Below are positions 48,590-60,593 of a stretch of 64,000 bases of DNA, one piece after another. Position numbers and translations under genes: made by a program. The stretch's first letter is position 1, and each line of letters starts with the position of its first letter. The notes below the pieces were generated by a model. The model made no database searches. It was not told where the DNA came from and saw nothing but the letters and a program-made list of their open reading frames with translations. The DNA is from Blastomyces gilchristii SLH14081 (taxonomy: Eukaryota; Ascomycota; Eurotiomycetes; Onygenales; Ajellomycetaceae): positions 551,740 through 615,739 of the forward strand of contig NW_003101669.1 of the NCBI RefSeq assembly GCF_000003855.2, written 5' to 3'.

Positions 48590-48920
48590 AATCTTAAGAA
48601 TATATGAATCACATACTCATCTCACACACTAGATTATCATCATATAAAGTATAAAGTGATAGAAGTTCTAGATAGCTACAACTACTATCTTGACATATTA
48701 TCAGAAATTTATAATATCTTTCACACAAGCTTGCTCTGCTGCACTATTACTGATCTATTTCCTTCTCAACTGACTTTCAACTAGCAGCTGCCAGACATCA
48801 TAGAAGAAGATAATGAGCTTGAGTGAGAGATTAAGAATATTCTCAATAAGAGACTTCACAGCTGTGACTGATAATATGTCATGAAATGAGTCAGGTATAA
48901 TCATCTGATCTGAACTCTGA
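48590..48920 (+). pseudogene. LTR-B copy 2 GPY/F module and chromodomain relic
   Basis: The GPY/F part reads IKYKVIEVLDSYNYYLDIL and IYNIFHTSLLC. The chromodomain (about 48811-48911) reads ELEWEIKNILNKRL, a gap, then YVMKWVRYNHL. The E-W-E-I-x-x-I-L and K-W pattern is the chromodomain signature, making the family a chromovirus. Such domains target insertion to heterochromatin. Confidence 0.72.
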
Positions 48921-48985
48921 GTTCTGTATTATCTGAAACAGCAGCTCTTGACTGATGGAAACTGCTTCTGGAAAGAGAGGACTAA

Positions 48986-49359
48986 TGTGGCAGGCTGCAC
49001 CTGATCAATTATATAGACTATTTTATTACACTTCACAGATTTCAACCACTTCATTCTTGAATGCATACACTCTGATTCTCAGTCATTCTCAATCACTGAT
49101 CCTCAGCTGCCACTTCATTCTCGAATGTGTACACTCTGATTCTCGGCCATTCTCAATCACCGATCCTCGGCTATCACAAACATGTATAGATTCTTCCGCC
49201 TCGAAGCTCCACTGCATACATCATCACATATATATATAAATATTCACTCTGATCACTGATTCTCGCACTTTCTCTTTCTTTTCCTTCTCTAATATTTTTC
49301 TCTTTGTTATATAAGATCTATCAATATAATACCGATCTATTCGGCGTAGGCTCCTTACA
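48986..49359 (+). repeat. LTR-B copy 2, 3' LTR (374 bp)
   Basis: Same duplication as the 5' LTR but more mutated: many CG of the 5' LTR are TG or CA here. Ends CCTTACA followed by TAGAT. Confidence 0.88.
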
Positions 49360-49364
49360 TAGAT

Positions 49365-51680
49365 ATTTATAGATACAGTGATACTGTTCTACTTTAATCT
49401 CTTACTCTTAATGAGATTAAAGACAGATATCTTCTTCTTTACAATTTCAGAAATAGTCTTATAACTATAGTTAAATGAGAACTGAGTTTCAGTGCTCTTT
49501 TTCTTATAAAAGATGCAATCTGTGAAGATTAACTATGACATTCATAATCAGAAGCTTCTTATAATAGTGAAATTCTTGTGTCACTGATATCACTACTTTA
49601 AGAATCTTGTGACAGTGATTACTGTTAGAACTGATTATAATAACTTATAACAGTTTACTTTAATCAAGAAACTCTTACAGTGACAGATCTGCTGAGTTCA
49701 GGGACTGAGTGAGTTCTGATTCAAGATAGAGTATGTTAAGAAAACTAAGAACTCAGCAGACAGACTCTCTTACAGATCTGACTATATTAAGAAGATTAGA
49801 GTGATAGATACAGAGAGACTAGAGAAGATAGAAAAGCTTAATAGAATGTTTGAACTGAGTGTTATAAAGAGATTAACTGAAGAGTCTCTTAATTTCTTAT
49901 AAGAGAAGAGAGAAGAGAGAGAAGAGAAGTCTGTATAACTACTCTCTATAATACTAAGAGTTAACACTCTGAGAATCTTTATAAGAATTCTTGAAGAGAG
50001 TATCTATAATCTGAAGAGTTTGTATACTTTAAGAAGTACTGTGAAAGATCTGATATAAGAAGAAATAGAGTATAAGTCTTTATAAAATCTTATATTCAGA
50101 TTATCTGAACTATAACTGAAGAATGAATATACTTAATATATTTAGAAACTGCTTATAACAGAGATCAATCCTGCAGAAATAAAGAATTGAAGAGACTTAA
50201 ATAATCTCTTATAAAGAGAGAACTGAATTTATATACCTATGAATGAGTTTCTATAAGTAGAACTTATTAAAAGATATTATAACTCTTCTCTAACAGATTA
50301 TTTTACAGACACTAAAACTTATAAGTTACTCATAAGAAAATACTTCTGATCAAATATATAAGAACTTATGAAAAAGATAGTGAATTCTTATACTGTTTAT
50401 TAGAATTTGTAGATAATATAATTCAGACTATATAAAGAACTTACTTCTCTACTCATTTTATAAGAATCTTGAGAACAGCTAGAAATAAACACTTTCATAA
50501 GTCTCTCTGAAAGTAAGAATGTATATGATGCCTGCTTTGACAGTGTGCTAATAATAGTAGATTACTTTATTAAGATAGCATACTTTATACTCATCTATAA
50601 GAACTTAAAGTCAAAGAATTTAACTTATATCTTCATCTACAATGTGATCTGATTGCATGAATTATCTGTGAATATTATCTTAGATAGAGAAGTAATCTTT
50701 ATAGAGAAGTTCTGATCTGATCTGATAACTATACTGAAGATCTTATAAAATCTAAGTATGACTTTTTATTAATAGATAGATGATCAGACAGAATATCTGA
50801 TAAGTATATTAAAATAGTATCTGCTGTGCTTTATCAATTATAATCAGAATGACTGAGTATATTAATTATTACTCACAGAGTTTATATACAATAACTCAAA
50901 GCATGTCAGAACAGATAAAACTCTCTTTAAGATGCTTACTAAGACTTATCTGCAGATAATCTTAATGAACTTGTGAGAGTACACTATAGAGTGTGATGAT
51001 ACTTATGAACAGACTGAGAGAATTCAGAATATTCAGAAGAAAGCTCATGAATTCTTGAGAAAGACTCAAGAGTATCAGAAAAGATACTATAACTTTAAGC
51101 ATATTATAAAGAGTTTTAAGAAAGATGATAGAGTCTGACTGAGTCTAGAAATCATTATTATATAGAGATCTAGTAAGAAACTGAATCTCTTACAGATAGA
51201 GTTTTATAAGATTATGAAGAAAGTTAGCTTATAGTTCTATAGATTGAAACTGTCATCTGAGTTATAGATATATAATATTTTTTATATCTCTTTACTTTAT
51301 AAATATAAGAAATTCTTAAAAGAGAATTCTGTGACTTATCACTCTATTTATAAAGTACTAGAGAGTAAAAGAGAATATCAGATTAAAGAGATTATTAACT
51401 CAGAGAAGTAAGATTATGAGCTCTGATTCAAGATTCAGTGATAACAGTATTCTGATAAGATGAATAAGTTCACTTGAGAATCATCTGAGTAGATAAGATA
51501 TCTGTGAAAACTGAGACATGACTTTCATACTGTGAATTCTAACAAGTCAGAATGATATGATCTTCACTAAGAATCTGATTATAATAAAGACATTAACACT
51601 GTCATTTATAAATTGTAGTCTATAAGATGATGAGTTTCTACTGAGATGAACAGTTCACAGTATATACAAAGAGAAGAAGA
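49365..51680 (+). pseudogene. LTR-A copy 2 RNase H, integrase, GPY/F and chromodomain relics
   Basis: RNase H (about 49530-49790): a LI-IVKFL.H-Y stretch, RTDYN-L and an SKF-FKIEYVKKTKNSADRLSYRSD stretch. Integrase (50330-51110): SVLIIVDYFIKIAYFI, a LHELSVNIILDREVIF block and IDDQTEYLISILK, with the final EFLRKTQEYQKRYYN helix. GPY/F (51120-51300): DDRVWLSLE and IYNIFYISLL. Chromodomain (about 51370-51550): EYQIKEIINSEKQDYEL, FKIQ and an aromatic-rich end. It is a second chromovirus family, distinct from LTR-B. Confidence 0.78.
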
Positions 51681-51951
51681 AATTATATTCTTATTAAAGC
51701 TAAAAAATAAAGAAAATAAAAACAGAACTGTGAACATAATTTAGAGATTAATAAAGAAAAAATAAAGAAAATTCATACTTATATTCTTAATATCTGTAAC
51801 ACTCAATCTCTCTGTGACTATTCATTCTTCTTTTTAAAGAAGTAGAGAGTATTATATCTGTGATACAGATAATTATTGCATTTAATATAAAGACTGTCAG
51901 AAATACACAGACTTCAGAAAAGCTGAATATTAGAGTGTATACAGTTGTAGC

Positions 51952-52457
51952 TAGACTGGCCGCCAGAATCATGAATTTTACGTTTGGTTTCATTTGGTCT
52001 GATCTCATACATTTCTTGGCGTGAATCCCACTGGGACTAGTCATTAAAAAAACATGCAAAGTGACTATATATGAGATCTTAAAATGAAACCATGACTTGA
52101 AAAAAATGAGAAAGTGATTTCATTTGGTCTCATTTAGTTCTATTCTTGGCATAAAGTTACTATTTTTAGACATTTTAAGGTTTTCTTTAGACTATTTTTA
52201 ATTTTTTAAAAAGTAACACTTTTTGGTAACACTCAAATGAGATTTAAAGTCATTTAAAGCAATAAAAATAATTTAAATTGAGAAGTGGAAATCATGGTCT
52301 CATTTGGAAAATGTGACAAGAGTAGAGAGTAAGTCTCACTGAGACAGTATGAGACTACTATCTAATGTTAAAACCGTGTAATAGGATCAGTTGAATTGGT
52401 AATGAGACTATCAAAAAATCTGGTCCTGGTTTCAGACACGGTCACACGGTCAGTCTA
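51952..52457 (+). mobile_element. hAT-type MITE, copy B (506 bp)
   Basis: Starts TAGACTGGCCGCC, ends CACACGGTCAGTCTA; 8-bp TSD GTTGTAGC/GTTGTAAC (51944-51951, 52458-52465), one G/A difference. It contains the direct octamer repeat GTAACACT twice and a T-rich spacer. Same length as copies A and D. Confidence 0.9.
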
Positions 52458-52789
52458 GTTGTAACAGAGCCTTAAGAGCTGATCATTTATATATATAATT
52501 AGATATTTCTTACAAAGCTGTGTCTGTTTTCTCAGTTATACTAAAGTATTCAGCCTGAAAATAATTGAGATATGAAGAGAGAGCTTATCTGCTCAGATCA
52601 ACTTTTATTATGAATTCATTATATTTGTATTATCTTAATTACTCAGATTTTACAGATATCTGAGAACTTATCTCTCATTGACAATGAAATTGTGAAAATA
52701 CACTGCAGTGTGAGAACTGTTGATAGAAAATCTAGACATATTTGCATATATCTGATCAGAGATTGTGTGAGTAGAGAGAGAGTAATTAT

Positions 52790-53044
52790 AGGCCTGTGAA
52801 ACTGCAGAGAACACTGACAGCACTGAGAGCTTTGCAGAAACTGTCAGCTAGAATCTGTAAGAAATTAGTTACAGAGGGACTTATAGCAAAGAGTGAAACT
52901 GCACTGCTTAAAGTCAGAGACTGATCTGAAAGAGGCATGAAGTTAACTGCTGATCTGAAAATTGAATACAGTGACAGAGCTGAGAGAGATAAAGACACTA
53001 TTATAAGTGATGATACTTCTGCTTCATCAGCTGATAAAAAGTAA
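52790..53044 (+). pseudogene. LTR-A 3' accessory ORF relic (copy 2)
   Basis: An 84-codon reading with a single TGA (in place of Trp), ending in TAA at 53042-53044, lies about 1.2 kb after the chromodomain and 1 kb before the 3' LTR. It reads RPVKLQRTLTALRALQKL, then a basic-acidic helical stretch and an acidic serine-rich tail (DDTSASSADKK). The corresponding minus-strand reading occurs in copy 1 at 28027-28290. It is less mutated than its surroundings. The helical, charged character gives no family; it may be a separate 3' ORF or a continuation of a gag-like protein. Confidence 0.5.
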
Positions 53045-53999
53045 TCAGAGAAGTTATAAGAATATTTATAAGAAGCTTAATAATGATCAGATATTGTTTA
53101 TAAAGATATTGAAATTGAAAAATTTTTTATTCTTGAGAAGTTCTTGAATTAATATATAAATATTATTAGAAACACTCTCTCTCTGTCATCTGAATAAAAA
53201 TACTTTATAAATGAATGAGAATACTCACAGTTGTGAGAATGAAAGCTGTGATAGAAGAAGAGAAAAGAAGATAAGATTTCACAGACAGATCTGAGATATT
53301 TATACTACTTTAGAGAGATTTATTTACACTATAAGTAATTCTGTGAAACAGTCAGATTACTCTAGTGAATAAAGAATGATTATGAATTACAGATCTGAAT
53401 CTTTCTATATAACTATAAAGAGTGATTTCAGACTGTAGATATCTTGATTCTACAATTCTACAGAGTTAATGAAAGAATGAAAAATTCCTCACAATTCTAC
53501 AGTGTTAAAGAATAATGATTTATAAGAATAAGTGAAAGATCAACTTACAAATACTTCTCTTTAATGAGAGTGATCTCATAGAAAGTGACTCATCTGCAGA
53601 ATGAATCTGTGCGATCACTATATAAGAATCTCACAGAAAAATGATTGAAGATCAACTGAAACTATTCAGATTGAAAGATGTAGAATGAATCTGTGTGATA
53701 ATCACATAAGAATCTCACAGAAATAATTGAGAGTTAATCAGAACTCTTCTGTATAAAAGATGTGAGATGAATCTATATAATAGTCAGAGAAAGATCTGCA
53801 GGTTATAAAGAACCTTATAAAACAAGAAACTGAGTAACAGACTCTTTTCTCTTCACAGTAACAAGAGATTTTTCCTCACTGATATTTTTTTTTATAGATA
53901 TGAAGGATTTTTAGTGAGTATCACTGCAGTGCTGAGTGTGATTCTATGAAATTACTCAGTGAAAGGCTTCACAGACAAAGTCTTAGAGAGAAGAGAGTA
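53045..53999 (+). other. LTR-A copy 2, 3' untranslated region
   Basis: AT-rich sequence between the accessory reading and the 3' LTR, matching 27155-28026 of copy 1 inverted. No coding frame. Confidence 0.5.
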
Positions 54000-54256
54000 T
54001 GTAAGAAATCTCACTTCTCACAGATTCTTTACTTTTATTTCTATCTCTTGTGTAATTAATAGGGTTAGCAGCTCTTGGCTACACACAACTATATAGACTG
54101 AAGTTTGTGAATACTATTTATAACTCAGCTTGAATACTATTATACATTGACTGCTACATTTTATCTTTCTACTGTAAATACTTCTAGTAGTTAACAATAC
54201 ATATCATGCCAAGCTGCAAACACTCGAATAATCGCCTGCGAGCACTTATTCCTACA
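54000..54256 (+). repeat. LTR-A copy 2, 3' LTR (257 bp)
   Basis: Left end mutated (AAATCTCACTTCTCA), right end with CGCCTGCGAGC preserved; ends CCTACA. Confidence 0.88.
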
Positions 54257-54475
54257 CCTGAGTATATTGTAATGCACTGTGCATTATACAATAGTCTCAG
54301 AGTCAGATTGAAAGAGAAGTATAATCTAAATCAATTAAATATAAGATTCTTATTCTCAACTGAGACAGAAATTAAATACTTAATAGACTTTCTATCAAAA
54401 ACTCAAGCAGCTACAAGAAAATGACTAAATTCAGAAATATCTGAATATGAAGAGGAGGAAATTCATCAGATATAA
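54257..54475 (+). pseudogene. LINE copy 2 C-terminus, second part
   Basis: Resumes the LINE frame: HCALYNSLRVRLKEKYNLNQLN and a helix with EIKYLIDFLSKTQAA, parallel to 24572-24766. The following 3' untranslated part ends with an (AAT)n tail near 54846. Confidence 0.78.
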
Positions 54476-54846
54476 TCTGTTAAAACAGCTATATACTATC
54501 TTATGATAATTGGTTTTGTTACAGTCTCTCTTTACTTTACTTTTCCTTTCTATTCTTTTCTATCTATCTATTTTTAATGTGTCTATCTTTAAGACTGTGT
54601 TCTCTTTTCTTTTGTTATGATATTATCAAATGGTTTCAAAGTATCAGAAGGTGTTAAAATACTGCAATTTGTAAACAGTTTTTGTACTCTGAGCTGGAAT
54701 TTTCTGATTTTGCACATCTGAAATTGGTGAATGTATAATAGTTAACTTTATAGATATAGGAAAAACCCTGAGAACTAAAAGTTCTCAGGTAGATATGATA
54801 GTCTCTGACTGTATACATCTATAATTGAAGAATAATAATAATATTA

Positions 54847-56580
54847 TTATATCTCACTAAAAAGTTACTATTTTACTAAATTTAAATATCTATCTTCATT
54901 TTCTTTAATGATCTTGATTTTCAGATCTTGACTGTGTCCAGCATTGTTGTTCTGCTGAATGAGAATGTATACGATGTTTTATCATCAGTTTTGATTATTT
55001 TTGCAACTATCTGATCAAGATTTTTCTTTATAAAGAATAGAAAATATATTTATTTAATCTCTAGCTGCAGACATTGCTCTACCAGATGAATCTTCTTCTT
55101 ATACATTTCAGTGTCAGAGTGTCTAGTTCTCTGATATCTTCTAGATGAAATGCTTATCAGTGAGAAGTTTGATTTCTTCTCATCTATTAAGTATTTCTCA
55201 TTGATGTTATTGTGTACCTTCTATGATTAAGAAATGTTAATATTGAATTTCCTTTGAAATTAGCAAATTGTCTCATTAAATCTACTAGATGAGAAAGTTC
55301 AGAAAGATCTAGTATATCAGAGTCAATGAGAGTATTCATTTTTAAAATTCAATTATAATTCTAGTCAATTGATGATACTGATTTCAGAAGCTTGCAGAAA
55401 TATAATCTTGAAATAAAGAAAATAGTTTAATTAATAATATTAATTTGATATAGATTATCACTGATTATAACTCTTATTAATATATTTCTTTTTAATAATT
55501 CAATCTTATCTCTTTATTTCATCTTATAGATCACTTACTCACTTCATTTATATCTTTTCAACTATACAACTTGTTTCTATAAATCATATCAGAAAGCAAA
55601 ATGTTATATCTATTTAATTAAAGTCTGAAATAATATCTGCTATCTGTCTCTAGACAAGATTCTGAGAATGATTAATCAGAATTTCAATCTCAGAATCTTC
55701 TTTTCAAAGAAACATCAGAAAATTTCATTAATAGTGACTCTGACAATGATGTTTCTGATGAAGAAGCATTACTATTCTCAGTATATTTATCACTTTTAAT
55801 GTCTTATTATTATAAAAACTAACATTGTCTAAAGATAGAGTTATATAATAATAATGTTGCTCATAATATTAAGTATATAGAGTAACTTTTAAAACCAGAC
55901 ACTGAGAAGAATATTCTGAAAAATATCTCAGAAAATGATGATTAAGAAGATTCTAACAAGTCAGTTGCTGAAGATATTACTATAAAAGATACTACTATTA
56001 AAGATATTACTACTACTGTTCTCTATTTTATTAATAAATTTATTGATTCTGATTCAGCAATTGATATAGCTTATAAACATAGTAACTTCAATATGAATTC
56101 ATTTGTTCTGACAATGAGACTCTGAACTGAAGAGTCAGATATTTCCTGAAAAAGATATCAATCACTGCTGCAAATCCTGTGTTTATTAAAGAATATATCA
56201 CTGATAAGTCTACTCTCTGAAGATCTATCAACTCTGAAAAAGCAATACAGAGCATAATTTCCGATTTTATCAGTTAAGAAAACATTAATTTCAATAGTAT
56301 CATTAATACAAATATCAACTCTGAGTTCTGCTCAGAAAAATCTTGCTGTATTCTTTATAAGATAACTCTACTTTTAAAATTTAATTTCATTAATATCTGC
56401 TCTTCTCAAATCCTCAAATTTCTGATGATAGATGTATATAGAAATAACAGAACTTGTCAATAATTTCACTGAGTTATGACAATCTCATAGTTGAGAGAGC
56501 TCTGTCAAATATTATTTCAGCAACTTTATATGATATCTGTTAATAAGTAAACCTCTTTTTCCTTTCAATTTTATTTAATA
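54847..56580 (+). repeat. Eroded DNA-transposon sequence, N-terminal side
   Basis: AT-rich sequence after the LINE. Readings such as a VAEDITIKDTTIKDITTTV repeat at about 55965-56020 and a long acidic stretch suggest a coding region, perhaps the N-terminal part of the transposase that follows. Nothing certain before 55600. Confidence 0.4.
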
Positions 56581-56589
56581 TTGATGTGA

Positions 56590-57560
56590 AAATCTTGAAT
56601 ACTACTGTAAATCAGAGTTGAATAATATATCTTATATTAAGAGAGTGTGTTATGTCAGATGTAATCACTGATATTCAGACATGAGAATGAGATCTTATAT
56701 AATAGTTCTAAAAGTTCAAGAAGTCATTTATTATACTTCTTAGTTAGTATAAAGATTATCATTCTTGAATCTGCTATTTATCTCATTTGAATTAATCATA
56801 ATGAAAGATGAGATAAAATATATCTTAATTATTCAGGTTCTGAATCAACTTAATGTTCATGTGAATATAATATTTAAATCAGATTTCAATTTATCAGTGA
56901 AATATAAGAGTAAAGATCAGTATTTTCTTCACTGAGTTATGAGAATCAAGACTGAAGCTGTTAAAGTATAATTATATTATAAATCTTTGCTGATTCAGAC
57001 TGAGTTGACAATTACTGCATATGAATAAGATATTTTAAAAAGTATGTTTTACTCTGATATAAAAGTTATTTCTCTGTCATATTAACTATTTATTAATGAA
57101 TTTAACTTATATTGAAACATGTACTGAAGCTTGACGAATTTTTATATAATTTCTACACTAAGTGCTGTTAAATGTTTAAAGTGAAATAATATTTTTATTC
57201 TAATCTTTAATTCTTATAATATCAATTTTTCTGACACTGTTGCTATGTTATTGTATGACTTATCTATATTAAATTGTAAGAGAGTTATAATGAATATCAG
57301 TGAAGAAAAGATAAGAGTTATTATATCTTATATTGCATTTCTTGAAGATATACTGCAGTAAAATAGTAATACAGAAATCAAAGAATCAACTGTAAGAAGA
57401 TTATACTGAAGCTGCTTTATTAATGATAAAAATTGACTGAATCTGAACTATAATCTACATAATAATGACTGATTTCATTATTATATACAACATCTTCAGT
57501 CTAAACTGAATGATCTGTTGAATTTCACACACAGAGAGTAAATATATCAAGAGTAGAATA
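56590..57560 (+). pseudogene. Tnp2/Plavaka-like DDE transposase relic
   Basis: Broken plus-strand reading with the flow of fungal Tnp2-like transposases. A C-x-x-C...H segment at about 56650-56700 (CYVRCNH) comes first, then a segment ISLSY.LFINEFNLY, the block FSDTVAMLLYDLSIL, the strand pair around INISEEKIRVIISYIAFLEDILQ (usually a glycine-aspartate turn with DMPQQ), and SCFIND, which stands for the CRxC motif. The order and spacing fit this family, which is related to CACTA/KDZ DNA transposons. Glycines and tryptophans are mostly lost through G-to-A changes. The identification is by memory of the family pattern. Confidence 0.55.
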
Positions 57561-57680
57561 TAACAGTACAGACAGTGTCTCTTTTTCAAATATACTTCAG
57601 TTTAAATTTAATCTTCTATTTTTCTTCTGATTCATGTCATAGTGAGTTCACTGAAATATCAGAAATTTCACACTTATTAC

Positions 57681-59272
57681 TAGACTAGCCGCTAAGATCA
57701 TGAATTTCATGTTTAATCTTATTTAATCTGATGTCATACATTTCTTGATGTGAATTCCGCTGAGACTAATCATTAAAAAAACATGCAAAGTGACTATATA
57801 TCAGATCTCAAAATAAGACTATGACTTAGAAAAATTAAGAAAGTAATCTCATTTAATCTTATTTAGTCTCATTCTTGGCGTAAAGTCGCTATTTTTAGAC
57901 ATTTTAAGGTTTTTTTAGACTATTTTTAATTTTTTAAAAAGTAACACTTTCTGATAACACTCAAATAAGATAAGTTATTCTTATTTCTTTCTTCTCTCTT
58001 TTCTCTTCTTCTTCAATTCATTACTAAGTTCAAGCTGGTATGAAAACTATTAAAACACTCTTAGAAACTCTTAAATTGAAGAGTATAGACTAATCAAATT
58101 TTAAATACAGATGAATTAAATTATATTCAATAATACTAATTATTCATCTCTTTCTTAATAAAACAATAGTTGTATCTTTTCTCCCCTCTCTCAAACAAAA
58201 CATGACTTATGAAAAGTGAGTATCATGTCAGATCATAACAACTAACACAGTCTCAGTATACAGAACTGTATATATACAGTACATACTGAACTGAGAGACT
58301 GCATGAGTTATAAACTAATGACAGTATTTCAGAGAGAGCTATGCAGTGTAAGAAAGCTATAACTCTCAGCTATATACACAGAGAGTGAATTACTGCAGTA
58401 AGTGTATATACATTGTATAAAAGTAACACTTTTTAATAATACTCAGTTTCTGATGTTATGAAAATAGAGTCTCTCTGTGAGATTCATTTTTATCAGAAGT
58501 CAGAAGATCTTATATTTCTCAAGATTATCTTCATATACCTTGTCTGTGAAATTGATGAGAAGAATTATTAATTCCAGTATTCTGTTCTTAATATTATTCA
58601 AGTGACAGCAGAGTCCACTCTGATCACACTTTTTAAGTGTATGTTTTCTAATTATTTATATTTATACAGATATATACTGATTATTTATTAGATAATGTTA
58701 AGATAATAACTTATTACAGCTATATTACTCTCACTATGAGAGATACACAGTTGATAATAAATATTGTGAAGACTCTGAGAAGTAAGTATTTTGAGAATAC
58801 TGCAGCTCTGCAATCTTGATTGTTTTGATTTTTATTTTTTCTTTTTTTCTTTTTCTTTTATTTTTTATTTTTTATTTTGTTTTATATTTTATATTTTTTT
58901 TATAATTAAAATTATATGAATTATGATCTGTGTTCAGAAAAGTAACAATATTTAATAACACTCTCTATTGAATTTTCAATAAATGAGTACTATATTATGA
59001 TATTATGTAAGTGAGAAATGATTTCATAGTCTCATTTAATATTATTCTCAATAATAAGATCAGAATGAAAATGTAACTAAGAATTCAAATATATTCTTTA
59101 TCTGAGACTAGATTTTTATTTGAAAAGTGAATCTGAGATCTTTAATATTTGAAATAACATGATTTGAGATCAATGTGATGAATACAAACTATGACTAGAA
59201 GTGATGCTTTTAGACAATGTGATAACTGTAAAGTTTGGTCCTGGTTTCAGACACGGTCACACGGTCAGTCTA
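57681..59272 (+). mobile_element. Rearranged hAT derivative with both ends
   Basis: The left end (57681-57968) is the MITE left half (TAGACTAGCCGC, a mutated TAGACTGGCCGC). The right end (about 59237-59272) is the MITE right terminus ending CAGTCTA. Between them, 57969-58836 is an inverted copy of 1-870. The 8-bp flanks differ (CTTATTAC at the left, AGAGTATT at the right), so the ends do not come from one clean insertion. A T-rich stretch at 58825-58900 and AT-rich sequence at 58900-59230 hold no gene. Confidence 0.65.
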
Positions 59273-60593
59273 AGAGTATTAATCAGTTTAAAGAGTGTAA
59301 CTACTCATTCAAAGAGATCATATCATATTCAGAATACTATAAGTTACACATCTTCTTCAGTAATACATACAGATCTTATGAAATGCAGTGATGATATCTA
59401 ACTTTATAAATCATTGAGATTGTCTGATGCAAGCTAGAGTTTTATTGATAAGAGATAAAGAATAGTAGTCTTTCTTTATTAATCTATTCAGTTCTTAATA
59501 GTTCACACAGAAATGAAGTTGTTCATCTAATTTCTTTGCAAAGAGAATAGAAGCTGTGACAGAGAAGTTACTAATACATATAAATTCTTTATTCAACAGA
59601 TTACTGAGTGTCTTTTGAAGAAGAAGAAGTTAATCTCAAGACATATTATAAAGAGAGTCTCATGATAATTCAGAGTCTTTGTTATTCTTCTTTTTTAACT
59701 TGATACTGTGATTTACTTCTGAATCTTGTAAGAGAGATAGATTTATAATATTATTATCTTGTTAAAAGATATCTAGATATTCATAATATTATTAAGACAG
59801 TTTTGTATGAGAATTTGTTATTGTAACACAGAATAATTTTTCTAGAGCCTTTTTAATATCAGTCAGACTGACAGAGTAGATTGATACATAATTCTACTGT
59901 CAGTGATCTTGTTAATAATCTTATCAGTGACTTGTTTTTCAGAGTATTTCATAAGTGTTAGCAGAGATCTGTGTCAGATTCATAGTCTTATAAATGTCAT
60001 CTTCATGAATTTTATCATTGTTAGAAAATATTAAGCTTCTGTTTTAAGTGTTCAATAAGATATCTTGTTCAGATAGTCAGACAAGTTCTAGTATGAAATT
60101 ATAGTCAAGATTATCAACTTTATATATATAAACATCTTTATATTAATATTCTCTGATATCTATATTTAGTTGCATCATGTAATGAGTGCAAATGTCTTTT
60201 AAATCATCAAATTCTGTGAGAAGTCAGAGTTTTGATAAGAGAATACACTGAAGATTATAACATCTTATAACTGAAGATTTAATTATTGTATAGTAATATA
60301 GATCACTGTCTATCATGACTTTTATAGTATATATATTATTCATCACAGTAGATATAAGAATTGTATTTATTATCATTTTCTCTTCAAATTATTATCATCT
60401 GACCTCTTCAAGCTTCTGCTTATGAATTTGAACAGAAGCTAATGTTTTCCCTGTTTCATTGAAGTATTCTCGTAGTTATCTTTCAAATCTTGCTTTAATA
60501 CAATGTGATTAATACAGACTGCTGATATTGATCTTTCTTTTAAATGAGAAGATATATAAACTGATCAGCAGTTAAAAGTGATATGTTCTAATC

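Larger units (their letters stand above)
43591..49359 (+). mobile_element. LTR-B copy 2: complete but mutated Ty3/Gypsy chromovirus (5769 bp)
   Basis: LTRs 43591-43964 and 48986-49359 are both 374 bp, with perfect TSD TAGAT (43586-43590, 49360-49364). A purine-rich tract GAAAGAGAGGACTAA precedes the 3' LTR. Polyprotein relics in order: gag, protease, RT, RNase H, integrase, GPY/F and a chromodomain. No nested insertion is present, so this is the best copy for reading the family. Confidence 0.92.
40633..54256 (+). mobile_element. LTR-A copy 2: Ty3/Gypsy chromovirus split by LTR-B copy 2 and a MITE
   Basis: LTRs at 40633-40889 and 54000-54256 are both 257 bp. The target duplication is TCTGA (40628-40632) and CCTGA (54257-54261), one transition apart. 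The uninterrupted LINE copy at 24541-24560 shows the same bases once, which proves the insertion. Relics in order: gag side, RT (about 42800), RNase H (49530-49790), integrase (50330-51110), GPY/F (51120-51300), chromodomain (51370-51550) and a 3' accessory frame (52790-53044). Confidence 0.9.
39553..54846 (+). mobile_element. Tad1-like LINE copy 2, split by LTR-A copy 2
   Basis: The sequence from about 39553 is the same family as 23475-25138 (a long parallel reading including RNase H). It runs to 40632, is interrupted by the LTR-A element, resumes at 54257 exactly where it stopped and ends with an (AAT)n tail at about 54846. It is 5'-truncated to within the RT C-terminal part. A TSD is not certain because both borders are AATAAT-rich. 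Confidence 0.85.
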
